Below, piece by piece: positions 27,742 through 36,199 of a stretch of 64,000 bases of DNA; within the stretch, counting starts at the first letter, position 1; each line of letters opens with the position of its first letter. The position numbers and the translations under genes were made by a program. Below the pieces are notes generated by a model. It searched no databases. It was given only the letters and a program-made list of their open reading frames with translations, and was not told the DNA's origin. This DNA is from Salsuginibacillus kocurii DSM 18087 (GTDB lineage Bacteria; Bacillota; Bacilli; Bacillales; Marinococcaceae): contig NZ_KB898632.1 of assembly GCF_000377705.1 (NCBI RefSeq), forward strand, positions 1 through 64,000, given 5' to 3'.

Positions 27742-28161
27742 ATGACACCAATTAAAAAAGCCTATGGTTATGTAACAAGAATAAAAGAAGGCAAAACACA
27801 GGTATTAGTATTTCAGCATCCTATTGCTGAAGCAGGGATTCAACTCCCAAAGGGGACTGTGCAACCTGAAGAAGACACATACTATGCAGTAATAAGAGAA
27901 ATTGAAGAGGAAACAGGGTTAAGAAACTTTCATGTTGAGAAACTACTTGTTGAAGATTTATGGAAGAACGATGACGGGACAATACATAACAGATTCTTTT
28001 ATAAAATAACTGTCTCAAATGTTGCAGAGGAATGGCACTACGAACCAACAGGTGGTGGAGAGGAAGAAGGGTTAACTTTTCATTTTTTTTGGATTTCAAC
28101 TGCGAATGATGTTGAACTTATAAGAGGACACGGCGATTATTTGAGCCTTATTTTCAACTAA
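27742..28161 (+). CDS. Nudix hydrolase
   Basis: A 139-residue hydrolase of nucleoside diphosphates linked to another moiety. The Nudix box GX5EX7REUXEEXGU is intact: it starts at the Gly of LPKGTVQPEEDTYYAVIREI (near residue 38) and ends with EEETGL (near 60), with REIEEE supplying the Mg ligands. AAGGAGAGG precedes the ATG. Substrate unknown. Placed just ahead of a GNAT remnant, MITE copy B and the tRNA-like sequence. Confidence 0.85.
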   Translation: MTPIKKAYGYVTRIKEGKTQVLVFQHPIAEAGIQLPKGTVQPEEDTYYAVIREIEEETGLRNFHVEKLLVEDLWKNDDGTIHNRFFYKITVSNVAEEWHYEPTGGGEEEGLTFHFFWISTANDVELIRGHGDYLSLIFN

Positions 28162-28181
28162 TCTAATAAGGATGGGGGGAT

Positions 28182-28250
28182 GATGAATATTATAATGCAA
28201 TAAAAATGGGAATACTAAGGGAAGAATGGGAAGTAATGAAAAATGGTTAA
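28182..28250 (+). pseudogene. C-terminal remnant of a GNAT acetyltransferase
   Basis: Twenty-two codons reading DEYYNAIKMGILREEWEVMK plus NG and a stop. They closely resemble the C-terminus of the acetyltransferase at 32379-32946 (YYDSIRMGIIREEWEE). No upstream portion remains, and repeat copy B follows about 80 bases later, so this is a gene fragment left by deletion or insertion. Confidence 0.6.
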
Positions 28251-28328
28251 AAACAATTCTTCTTCACAAACGGTAAGCGTTCGTTTAACAAGCGATTATG
28301 TTAATAAAAGGGTAAAATATATGGAATT

Positions 28329-28517
28329 TAAAAAGTGACTGACACGTAAGTCGGCGACTCCCAGAGGATAAAGCGCAGTCTGAAGATCCACTTTTTCGCA
28401 TGGTTCCCATCGAAAAAGTTAGCTGAAGACAAGCCCTCGGGAAAGCGCCCGGCTGAAGTGAAGGTCACATTCATTATTCGGACTTGAACATCTTATGTTG
28501 AATGATGACATTGATTC
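28329..28517 (-). repeat. MITE-like repeat, copy B
   Basis: The minus strand from 28517 reads TGAATCAATGTCA... and then matches copy A (61187-61457) over about 170 bases, including AATGAATGTGACCTTCACTT, GCTTTCCCGAGGGCTTGTCT and CTTCAGACTGCGCTTTATCC. One end carries the inverted terminal sequence; the other (near 28329) has diverged, so the outer limit is uncertain. Inner arms ACTTTTTCG/CGAAAAAGT can form a hairpin. It lies next to a GNAT fragment. Confidence 0.75.
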
Positions 28518-28668
28518 AAATAACATTTAATTTGCCGTGCTAAGCACTTGCAGACAACAGATCAAACGATATGTCACAAGATAAGCTAGCAGCCTCGGTA
28601 AGTGATTCGAGAAAAACGATTTTCGCTATAGAAAAACAGAAATATAATCCATATTTAAAATAATTAAA

Positions 28669-28703
28669 TGGTGGGATTAAAAGGAGTCGAACCCGGGCTG
28701 CTT
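28669..28703 (-). other. tRNA/tmRNA 3'-end-like sequence (possible attachment-site footprint)
   Basis: The minus strand reads CCGGG-TTCGACT-CCTTT-TAATCCC-A-CCA: T-stem, seven-base T-loop TTCGACT, T-stem, seven-base acceptor strand, discriminator and CCA in exact tRNA spacing. The T-stem is only partly paired and no 5' half of a tRNA is present upstream. GGTTCGACTCC is the T-arm found in tmRNA and several tRNAs, which are common integration targets. Confidence 0.35.
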
Positions 28704-28880
28704 GATTTATCTTTGCATAATTGTTCGCAAAACTGAAATTTTGCGAAGTTATAACATCATTTAAAAAACCCCCTTACAACTACTTTTGAATTTTTACTAT
28801 TAATAGAAAGCCCCCTTTCTTTTTTTTCATTTTAATGCACTTTCAAGATCTTGAGTTTGAAAAATGCTGTAATAGTATCT

Positions 28881-29513
28881 TTAGTCTGTATCAATGTTTA
28901 TAGGAGTATTTCTAATTTCATGGATTTCTTCTTGTAACTCATTTTTGGTGGTATTTAATATGTAATTGATATTTACAGCGTCCTTTATTTCAATACTGCC
29001 TTCTCGACTGTTTTCATAATCTTCCACTAGAGACTCATACGTTGTAAACATAGCCAACGTATTATGGTATATGTTGTACAAATCTTCATTCTGTGTAATA
29101 TCCAATTCGTTAATATCTTTCTCATTCATTGTAGAATCAATATGAATATGCGTTGTGGCCCAAACTTCCGTTGGTGACGTAGAATCATTTATTGGTTTTT
29201 GAAATAACGAAGTGACTTCTGGCTCTTTAACATGGGAGCTTTGGTCAAAGCTATTAACCAACAATCTAAGATGACGGAAACGCTCACTAAGTAATCGTTG
29301 TTCCCCCACTGTAACTTCTTCATTATTTATTATTTGTTCCAAAGTTTCTTTGATCGAGGGTTGAATTTCCCCTGACACAAGCTGATAAATCGTTTCATAA
29401 TTATGTTTTTTAATATTATGAGTATACGTCTCTTCCGAGTTATCTAAATAAGTAAATGTGCTATACCCTACGGCAACAATTAGGAGTGATATTAATAATA
29501 TACGTTTCTTCAA
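28881..29513 (-). CDS. Membrane-anchored hypothetical protein
   Basis: A 210-residue protein starting at TTG 29513, six bases after GAGGTG. One N-terminal helix (about 4-20) precedes a polar, acidic helical domain. No lipobox and no family recognised. Similar overall plan to 21681-22226 at the other side of the AT-rich stretch. Confidence 0.5.
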   Translation of the reverse strand: MKKRILLISLLIVAVGYSTFTYLDNSEETYTHNIKKHNYETIYQLVSGEIQPSIKETLEQIINNEEVTVGEQRLLSERFRHLRLLVNSFDQSSHVKEPEVTSLFQKPINDSTSPTEVWATTHIHIDSTMNEKDINELDITQNEDLYNIYHNTLAMFTTYESLVEDYENSREGSIEIKDAVNINYILNTTKNELQEEIHEIRNTPINIDTD

Positions 29514-29920
29514 AATCGCACCTCTTTTTACTAGACAATAAACTAAGGGAACAAATGTATTGTTTCACAAATTCTCTCATGAAGCGTGAATAATTTAAAC
29601 AATAACTGTTGATGATTTCAAACCTAGTATTTTAATACTACCTCAGAAAAATTTTTATGTCTTAAGCGCAAACCTAATACTTTGCAAGTGCTCTGCTTAT
29701 ACCTTAAAATCATCTATCAAAAAAGATATGTTTTTGTTTTATCAACCAACTTCAATTTTCCTCTAAATTCACTTCTCATAATTTTGTCTTTTTCTCATGC
29801 ATTTAACTTCTTGTTTGTTTTTCGATGTTTCGTGGTTAAGTATTTATTGTAATTCAAATTGTCAATTTAAACAGTTTAAACAGTTATATTTTATAACAAG
29901 AAACCCTCATTGAATGGCAT
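29514..29920. other. AT-rich gap, nothing recognised
   Basis: About 400 bases of very AT-rich sequence with no gene. A small inverted repeat GAATGGCATTC near 29914-29924 lies at the end of the DinB gene and could aid its termination. Confidence 0.35.
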
Positions 29921-30493
29921 TCATTCAGTGTCAGTTTTTTCAGTTAAAGGTTCAAGGTCCCTTTGAATGATCCTAAAATGATGTGCTTCATGTATGGCTA
30001 ACAGTTGCATCGCTTGAATCAGGTTAGGATACTTTGCTACAGGATCCAAAAAAATAATATGGCCAGCGATGTCTTCATCAATGTTCTCTACCATTTTTAC
30101 TACGTTGGAAGTCTCGTTGTTTAGAAGTTGAGTCAATTCGGTAAAGTCCATAGTGTTGTGAATTTTTTTCGGTGGATTTAAAATAAATGGCGCTTTCATC
30201 CCTTTTCCATGTTTTTCTTTGTATTCCGTGTAAATATCATGGATATCCGCAGCAAATGGTTTATGTCTCCTCCTTCTTGCAACTAACGTTGTAGACGGAA
30301 TGGTAATGCTTGCTGCTATTCGCGCTGTTTTTATCATTAAATATAAATGATACATTGTTTCTCCAATCGACCATTTATTTGCTTTAGGTTTTTCCCATAA
30401 TTGCACCTTTTCTAATGATTGGAGTGTGGGAAAAAGCTTCTCTCTTTGTTGAATAAGTGTTCTATAGTGTTTGTTCATACTTTGAGATTTCAT
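29921..30493 (-). CDS. DinB-like (DinB_2) four-helix protein
   Basis: A 190-residue protein of the DinB/YfiT fold. The metal triad is suggested by a His in GETMYHLYLM near residue 49 and HEAHH near 168-172, with NKWSIGET typical of the N-terminal half. The family includes thiol-dependent (bacillithiol) transferases and metal-binding proteins of unknown role. It is a lone gene at the right edge of the AT-rich region. Confidence 0.7.
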   Translation of the reverse strand: MKSQSMNKHYRTLIQQREKLFPTLQSLEKVQLWEKPKANKWSIGETMYHLYLMIKTARIAASITIPSTTLVARRRRHKPFAADIHDIYTEYKEKHGKGMKAPFILNPPKKIHNTMDFTELTQLLNNETSNVVKMVENIDEDIAGHIIFLDPVAKYPNLIQAMQLLAIHEAHHFRIIQRDLEPLTEKTDTE

Positions 30494-30714
30494 AGCGTAG
30501 CTCCTACATTTGTTTTACTTCCAAAAAAACAAACTAAAGGGGTGCTTTATAAACCATACTACGAGCGCACGTAAACCTTTTCTATAAAATAGATCTTAGT
30601 ATAGGTGAATTTCTTAGTTTTCGTGCTCCCCTGATATGTAACCAAACGCATTTGCCCCTTTTACATACTGTATACTGTCCCATCATTTCTTAAGGTTATA
30701 AAGGAGGCAACAAA

Positions 30715-30834
30715 ATGTCTTTTTTCGGAGGTCATGGCCATCATCACCATCACGGACATGGAGCTGGATTTGCTCTTGTGGTAGTGTTGTTCATTTTATT
30801 AGTTATCATCGGAGCTTCAGTCGTAAAATGGTAA
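30715..30834 (+). CDS. YjcZ-family small (sporulation) membrane protein
   Basis: A 39-residue protein, MSFFGGHGHHHHHGHGAG followed by one membrane helix (FALVVVLFILLVIIGASVV) and KW. The Gly/His-rich head and single helix match YjcZ/YosU-type proteins found in Bacillus spores and forespores. AAAGGAGG is seven bases before the ATG and a terminator follows directly. Confidence 0.85.
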   Translation: MSFFGGHGHHHHHGHGAGFALVVVLFILLVIIGASVVKW

Positions 30835-30840
30835 ATATAT

Positions 30841-30868
30841 AAAAGAGCAGTGCGAGCTGCTCTTTTTT
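30841..30868 (+). terminator. Terminator of the yjcZ-like gene
   Basis: AAGAGCAG pairs with CTGCTCTT over a short loop and runs into TTTTTT. Confidence 0.85.
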
Positions 30869-30936
30869 GATTAAAAAAGACGATGATTCTGTTGTTGAGC
30901 GGTTTAACGCTTCAAGCCAACTTTTCATAAACAGCG

Positions 30937-32355
30937 TTACGCTCCTTTGTTTTTTGCCTCCCCCACTTTTGGGAACTGACGGTAATGAAAAGCAACTTGA
31001 ATTACCTCTCCATTCTTATTACGGACAAAACGGATATATTCGTTTTCACCGCGCACTGAAATTAAGAAACCGTCTTCGCCTGCCGGGGTTGCCTCAAAGG
31101 TCTCATTCTGGTATTGGATCTTCATTATCTCATTCTCTACTCTTGCTTCAACATGCATACCTTCCAAGGATCGATAATACCCTTCATATTCTTTTAATTT
31201 CTCTACAGAGAGCGTCGATGTTTCTGGATAGACTACATGGGAAGCTTCTGGCTGCCGACCTTCCTGCACGTTCAACGCCGCGTGTAATATTTCACTCGCC
31301 GGAACCCCTGCTAAATTAGTTAACGTAATCCCTGCAAGCTGGCGTTCCGGCACCAGCGCAAGTAGTGAGGAAATCGCTTTTTTGCTGCCGCCGTGCTCGA
31401 CAAGTTTACAGCCATAATAATCGGGACGGATCATAAAACCGTAGCCATAATAGCGGCCGGGTTCCATTTCCACGTGTGGCGTCATCATTTCTTCGATGTT
31501 TTCTGCGCTTAAAATACGCGTGCCGTTCTGCTCGCCATGATTTAAAAAGACTTGAGCATAAGTAAGCATATCATCAATGGAAGACTTCATCGCACCTGTG
31601 CCCCGCATCGCCGGAGCATCCCACCAGACAGGCGCCGGATACACTTCACTCCCTTCTTCGTTTTCCCGCTTGGCGTACAGCGTCGTTAATTCAAACGAAG
31701 GATCGGGAAAGAAAGAGCTATGTTTCATGCCGATCGGTTGTAATATTTTTTCGTCGACATATGATTCGTATGCTTGACCGCTGACCCGGGTAATAATCGC
31801 TCCCAACAAACCATAGGCATCGTTCGAATAACTGAAAGCTTCACCTGGTTCGCCCAAAAGCTCTACATCTAAAGAAGCAATGTAGTCCATTAACTGCTCG
31901 TACGTATCAATTGGATCCCGGTTTACAAATTTCATTTTCACCCCAGGATAATCATGGATGGACGGGTCTTTTTCAAAGCTACGCTTGTTAGCCGCCAAAT
32001 GAGAATCAAGCGGCTGCAGCCCGGACGTATGCGTCATGAAATGATGTATTGTTACCTTTTCCATGTTTGAAGACATTGTTTTAAATTCCGGTAAATATGT
32101 AGTAACCGGGTCGGTGACGCGTAATTTCCCCTGCTCTTGCAATTGCAGAATGGCCATACATGTAAATGATTTCGTTATTGACGCCAGGCCGAAAACGGTG
32201 GAGGAAGTAACTGGCAAGCCTTTTTCTTTATCTCTAAAGCCAAACCCTTTTTTATAGGCTTGACCCTGTCCTTGCATCAGCCCAACAGCTACGCCTGGAA
32301 TCTCGTGTTCTTCTATGACTTTTTCAGCAAACGCTTCAAATTTTTCGTTTTCCAT
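30937..32355 (-). CDS. Serine hydrolase of the beta-lactamase/penicillin-binding (class C) family
   Basis: A 472-residue protein. The beta-lactamase domain spans about 5-350 with the nucleophile in ASITKSF (SxxK) near residues 57-63, YSNDAYGLLG (the YxN motif) near 165-174 and a HGGS motif (KLVEHGGSKKA) near 325. A C-terminal DUF3471-like strand domain follows (about 375-465). No signal peptide is seen, so it is probably cytoplasmic: a D-aminopeptidase, esterase or PBP4-like hydrolase rather than a resistance enzyme. ATG 32355 follows GGAGGG by seven bases. Confidence 0.8.
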   Translation of the reverse strand: MENEKFEAFAEKVIEEHEIPGVAVGLMQGQGQAYKKGFGFRDKEKGLPVTSSTVFGLASITKSFTCMAILQLQEQGKLRVTDPVTTYLPEFKTMSSNMEKVTIHHFMTHTSGLQPLDSHLAANKRSFEKDPSIHDYPGVKMKFVNRDPIDTYEQLMDYIASLDVELLGEPGEAFSYSNDAYGLLGAIITRVSGQAYESYVDEKILQPIGMKHSSFFPDPSFELTTLYAKRENEEGSEVYPAPVWWDAPAMRGTGAMKSSIDDMLTYAQVFLNHGEQNGTRILSAENIEEMMTPHVEMEPGRYYGYGFMIRPDYYGCKLVEHGGSKKAISSLLALVPERQLAGITLTNLAGVPASEILHAALNVQEGRQPEASHVVYPETSTLSVEKLKEYEGYYRSLEGMHVEARVENEIMKIQYQNETFEATPAGEDGFLISVRGENEYIRFVRNKNGEVIQVAFHYRQFPKVGEAKNKGA

Positions 32356-32378
32356 GACGAATCCCTCCAGAATAGTGA

Positions 32379-32946
32379 TCAGGTAGTTTGTGGTCGGTGA
32401 AACATGGCGTTCTCTTCCCACTCCTCGCGAATGATGCCCATACGGATCGAATCATAATAGATGCCGTTATAATAGCGGGTTTTTCGTAGTCTTGCTTCCA
32501 TTGTCATACCAAGCTTTTCACCGACACGTACCATGCGGTGGTTGCCTGACCAAGTGGTGTATCCTACCCGTTCAATCGTTTTCGTTTTAAACAAGTGCGA
32601 GATCCACATGCGCATCGCTCTTGTCCCATAACCCCCGCTCCAATAGGCAGGATCAAAGATGGTTATGCCCATTTCTAACCAGCGGGTCGGTTCATATTCC
32701 CAATAATAGGTAATCTGTCCTATGATCTTTCCACCCACTTCAATAACGCCTTGATTCTCTTGATCTATTTTTTTGCTCCTTTAATGCTATGTACTCTTCA
32801 TAACTTAGTTGCTTATGTGGAAAATAAGGGGCGTCCCAATTTTTCCATTCCGGCCATTCTTCTTTACACGTCATTGCCCAGAGATGAGGCAAATCGTCTG
32901 TCGTTATCGGGCGAATGGTGACGCGTCCGTCGGTTAAATACATCAC
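32379..32946 (-). pseudogene. GNAT acetyltransferase (RimJ/RimL type) with a frameshift in an A7 run
   Basis: Two frames form one acetyltransferase. The first, from ATG 32946 or 32943, gives MMYLTDGRVTIRPITTDDLP up to ALKEQK; the second continues after the break with KIIGQITYYWEYEPTRWLEM and the GGYGTRAMRMWI acetyl-CoA loop, ending IIREEWEENAMFHRPQTT. The reading frame is restored (EQKIDQENQGVIEVGGKIIG) if the run of seven A at 32768-32774 (minus strand) is read as six. It is therefore a decayed gene, a sequencing slip or a phase-variable run. Intact length would be about 188 residues. Confidence 0.75.
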
Positions 32947-33072
32947 TTTCGCTCCTCTCTATACACATGTATTTCGTGATGCGATAGAATTCTCCTGCCT
33001 ATCCAAATTAATTATGAAAAAGGTCATTTCATACATGCATAGACTGGGATACAATGAAAGGAGGTGCTTCAC

Positions 33073-33747
33073 TTGAGCGTGCTACATATAGAAGGTTTAG
33101 CTTCTAACAGGAAGGAAAGATTAAAGGTGAGTATTTGTCCGGAGTGTATGAGTGATAACATAGATCAGCGCAGTTCAATCGCATTACGCGTCGTATGTGC
33201 GTTAATTCTGATCGTTTTCGTTCCGTTAGGCATTTTTATAGCTTGGGTGCCATTTGTTCTTCCTATTATATATCAATGCAATAAATGCGGCGTATCTAAA
33301 CGGAAAGAGGAAATGGAGACAATGGATTGGCGCGATAAAGAAACGTTCACAGATGAGTATCAAATGCTTGAACAGAGACTCCTTCCCTATTTTAATACGT
33401 GGATAGAAGACCAGGACAATCAAGTAGCCAAGCTAATCAAAGCTGAATCACTCTTTCTCCTTTTATACGTGACGAATGAGCAAATCACACTCCATCGGAT
33501 TAAAGAAATCGATGAAGTAGAGCTGCCTCTCAGATTGCACACGGTTCACCTAACCGGAAACCACCTAAAAGTGGCACGAAACAACTATTTAACGTTGACT
33601 GAGTTTGGAAAAAAGCTTCTAACCGATGAAGAAGCAGCGATGATTCATAATGAAGAAACTAAACGAGGTACGAAACTAAGGGATTGGTTACGTGTAGAGG
33701 ACCGCATTGCGCATATCGCAGACCTTCAGTCGGAGAAAATGGCTTAA
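33073..33747 (+). CDS. Membrane protein with zinc-ribbon-like cysteines, unknown
   Basis: A 224-residue protein starting at TTG 33073, seven bases after AAAGGAGGTG. An N-terminal CPEC and, after one or two helices (about 40-70), a CNKC pair could together form a zinc ribbon across or beside the membrane. A long helical cytoplasmic part follows. No family recognised. A strong bidirectional terminator follows. Confidence 0.6.
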   Translation: MSVLHIEGLASNRKERLKVSICPECMSDNIDQRSSIALRVVCALILIVFVPLGIFIAWVPFVLPIIYQCNKCGVSKRKEEMETMDWRDKETFTDEYQMLEQRLLPYFNTWIEDQDNQVAKLIKAESLFLLLYVTNEQITLHRIKEIDEVELPLRLHTVHLTGNHLKVARNNYLTLTEFGKKLLTDEEAAMIHNEETKRGTKLRDWLRVEDRIAHIADLQSEKMA

Positions 33748-33753
33748 TATTCA

Positions 33754-33800
33754 CTACTAAAAAGGCGCCTCCCATACGGAGGTGCCTTTTTAGTAGCGTA
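33754..33800. terminator. Strong bidirectional terminator
   Basis: A 19-bp stem (33754-33772 with 33778-33796, one mismatch) containing AAAAAGGCGCCTCC and GGAGGTGCCTTTTT, with a 5-base loop. Confidence 0.85.
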
Positions 33801-34000
33801 AGAATGAAATAGTGAAAGAAATGATATACGTGCAACTAAGGCTCAGCCTATATCCTTATATCGGAGACTTGGCCATGCATAGTTTTCAGCGATCCGTTGG
33901 TTTTCATTGTTACATAGAAACGTTAAGAGCACCTTCACGAACGTAGGAGACAGTAACCCTGCACAGAGTACCTGATGAAACCCTGAGGTCTCTTCATCTA

Positions 34001-34834
34001 CTATTTCGGCTCCACAACTTGCTGGGCTGGGCTTTTGATAAAGAAAGCTAAGACCAGTCCAAAGACGGCAAAGATTCCAGCAACGATGAAGGAGACGTTC
34101 ACGCCGCGCACCATCCCTTCCATGCCTTGAGCAGGCAGCATACTTGTCGTCATCACAGTGACTAAAAGGGCGGTTCCAACTGCCCCCGCTACTTGCCGCA
34201 TCGTATTATTCATCGCTGTCCCGTGCGGTATTAACTCTCGTGGCAGCTGATTGAGCCCGGCTGTCGTGAGGGGCATCATGACCATAGCTATGCCAAACAT
34301 TCGAATCGCATTGACAGTCATTAAGTATATGAATGTCGTCTCGGTCGTTAAATTCGTAAACATAAAAGTCGTGACGACTAAGATTGCCAAACCGATAATC
34401 GCGAGCCACCTCGCTCCGAATTTATCGAATAGTTTACCCGTGATCGGGCTCATCAGGCCCATTAGCACAGCACCCGGCAAAAGCATCAATCCTGATTCGA
34501 ATGCTGTGAAGCCGAGCATATCCTGCATGAACAACGGCAGGATTACAGCTGACCCGATCATAGCAAGAAATACGATCATCCCAAGGGCTGTCGTTAAGGA
34601 AAAAACCGGGTATCTAAACACTTTAAATTCAAGCATCGGCTCTTTCAGCTTCATTTGCCTACTGATAAACCAAATAAGAATCACAAATCCAACCGCTAGC
34701 GAAATGAGCACTTGAGTACTCCCCCACCCTGTTCCTCCGGCCATACTGAAACCGTATAACAAACCTCCAAACCCGAGCGTCGAGAGAATGATCGATAAAA
34801 CATCCAGTTTGGGAAAGGTTCGTTCTGTCATGGT
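34001..34834 (-). pseudogene. DHA2-family (EmrB/QacA-like) drug efflux MFS, N-terminal half missing
   Basis: The 276 codons match only the C-terminal half of 14-helix DHA2 exporters: they begin with the central linker TERTFPKLDVLSIILSTLGF, normally found at about residue 200, and hold eight helices ending in a short tail. The first five or six helices, including the motif A region, are absent. The TetR stop lies 26 bases upstream, followed by a ribosome-site-like AAAGGTGATC and then directly by the linker. A deletion of about 600 bases, retaining the original ribosome site, explains this. A functional exporter is unlikely. Confidence 0.75.
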
Positions 34835-34859
34835 TTTACGAAAGGCAACAGATCACCTT

Positions 34860-35738
34860 TTATGTAAAATCTGACTTTACTACTGTTTTTATTTCCTGCA
34901 CATATCCCTTTGCTTGTTTCAGTGTTTTGAAATTAGAAAGCATCCCTTCAATGACTGGAGCACGAGGGTATTTGCTTGCCAGTTCTTCTTCTATCACCTG
35001 AAGGGAAATAAGATAGGATTCGTTTGGATGCGTGGATTGCTGGACAATGTTTTTAATTTTTTCCAAGTTGCGGGCAATGATTTCACTGGGGTTTTCTTTA
35101 TACGTATCTACTTTTTGGCGGACGTGTTTCATTTGAAGTTCCGTTAATATGGGTGCTTCAGTACTCTCTTTCAACCCTTTAACCAAGTCATCGATACGAT
35201 TCACTAAATAACTTACCACATGTCTAAGGTCCAACCTTTGTTCACCCAAAAAAACAAGTCGCATATAAGAACGCAGCATCCCTTCAAGCATGGTCGCCAA
35301 GTCATAACGGTAAGACATTATGTCTGGACCGTATATATTTACAATTCCTTCAATAAATATTTCGCTAATTTCCCGCTGTTTTTGCAAGGCCAGCTTTTTT
35401 AACGATTCGTTAAGCGAAGCTCCGTAATCATTAGCCTGCAAAACGATGAATTCTTGATGGGCAATCACACTCTCAAAAAATACAGTAATCTGTTCAATAA
35501 ATTGTTCTCGTGCTTCAAGCTTCTTTTCTTTTACCTTTTCTATTTGCGCAAACATTTGATCAAAATAATAATCATAAGCAGCAATGATTAATTGCTCTTT
35601 TGACTGAAAGTGTAAATACACTGTTCCTTTAGCAATTCCGCTTTCTTTTGAGATTTCTTGGATCGAAGTACCGGCAAAGCCTTTAACCGAAAATAATTTT
35701 ATCGCTTCTTCTAAAATCACAGTTTCTTTGTCATTCAT
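34860..35738 (-). CDS. TetR/AcrR-family regulator of the efflux operon
   Basis: A 292-residue regulator. The HTH (residues 5-50) reads FAGTSIQEISKESGIAKGTV, followed by YLHFQSKEQL. The ligand domain is unusually long (about 240 residues), like QacR/LmrA-type regulators placed beside DHA2 pumps. The ATG overlaps the stop of the YwnF-like gene (ATGA). It likely acts on the tandem palindromes at 37249-37281 that overlap the operon promoter. Confidence 0.85.
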   Translation of the reverse strand: MNDKETVILEEAIKLFSVKGFAGTSIQEISKESGIAKGTVYLHFQSKEQLIIAAYDYYFDQMFAQIEKVKEKKLEAREQFIEQITVFFESVIAHQEFIVLQANDYGASLNESLKKLALQKQREISEIFIEGIVNIYGPDIMSYRYDLATMLEGMLRSYMRLVFLGEQRLDLRHVVSYLVNRIDDLVKGLKESTEAPILTELQMKHVRQKVDTYKENPSEIIARNLEKIKNIVQQSTHPNESYLISLQVIEEELASKYPRAPVIEGMLSNFKTLKQAKGYVQEIKTVVKSDFT

Positions 35739-36184
35739 GCTTGTCCTCCCACACTATCCTGGTTTTGCTTCTTTTCTTCTTTTTCTAAAAAGGTATGAAA
35801 GATTTGGTACGCGTGCGCAGGCTCTTGATTTAGCTGGCGCTGAAATCGGTCCTTTTCGAATTGGTCTATTTCTGTGCTCTCTTCAATGCGTGTTTGCATA
35901 TACTCGAGGTTTTTTTCATGCATGATGCGGCTTTGGCGGTTCGATTCTTTGTATAACGCCATGCCAAACGCACCAACAAGGGCAAGCAGGCCGGCAGCTA
36001 ACAAGTAGTCTGACTGCAAGCCCTCTGAGAAAAGAAGGATGGACAAGTTAAACAAAGATATACCAACGAGCGGAATGGCAATCCCGCTTAAGATCATTCC
36101 TTTTTTTAAGATAGGTGCTACATTTTTTTGCAGCTTCTTACATTCCATTTTTACATAATCCGAGGCACCTTTCGGCGGGAACAT
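35735..36184 (-). CDS. YwnF-like (DUF5392) membrane protein
   Basis: A 149-residue protein with two helices (about 28-50 and 62-82) and a long charged C-terminal helix. The start MFPPKGASDYVKMECKKL and the LVGAFGMALYKESNR stretch after the second helix resemble Bacillus YwnF. ATG 36184 is preferred over a TTG three bases earlier; AAGGAG lies upstream. It is in one operon with the alarmone synthetase (upstream) and TetR (overlapping). Function unknown. Confidence 0.6.
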   Translation of the reverse strand: MFPPKGASDYVKMECKKLQKNVAPILKKGMILSGIAIPLVGISLFNLSILLFSEGLQSDYLLAAGLLALVGAFGMALYKESNRQSRIMHEKNLEYMQTRIEESTEIDQFEKDRFQRQLNQEPAHAYQIFHTFLEKEEKKQNQDSVGGQA

Positions 36185-36199
36185 CAATCATTCTCTCCT

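Noticed and set aside
24421-28161. Known anti-phage defence system in the AT-rich island
   Set aside because: The genes include a kinase-like P-loop protein and lipoproteins, but no nuclease, helicase, TIR, Argonaute or CBASS-type domains were recognised.
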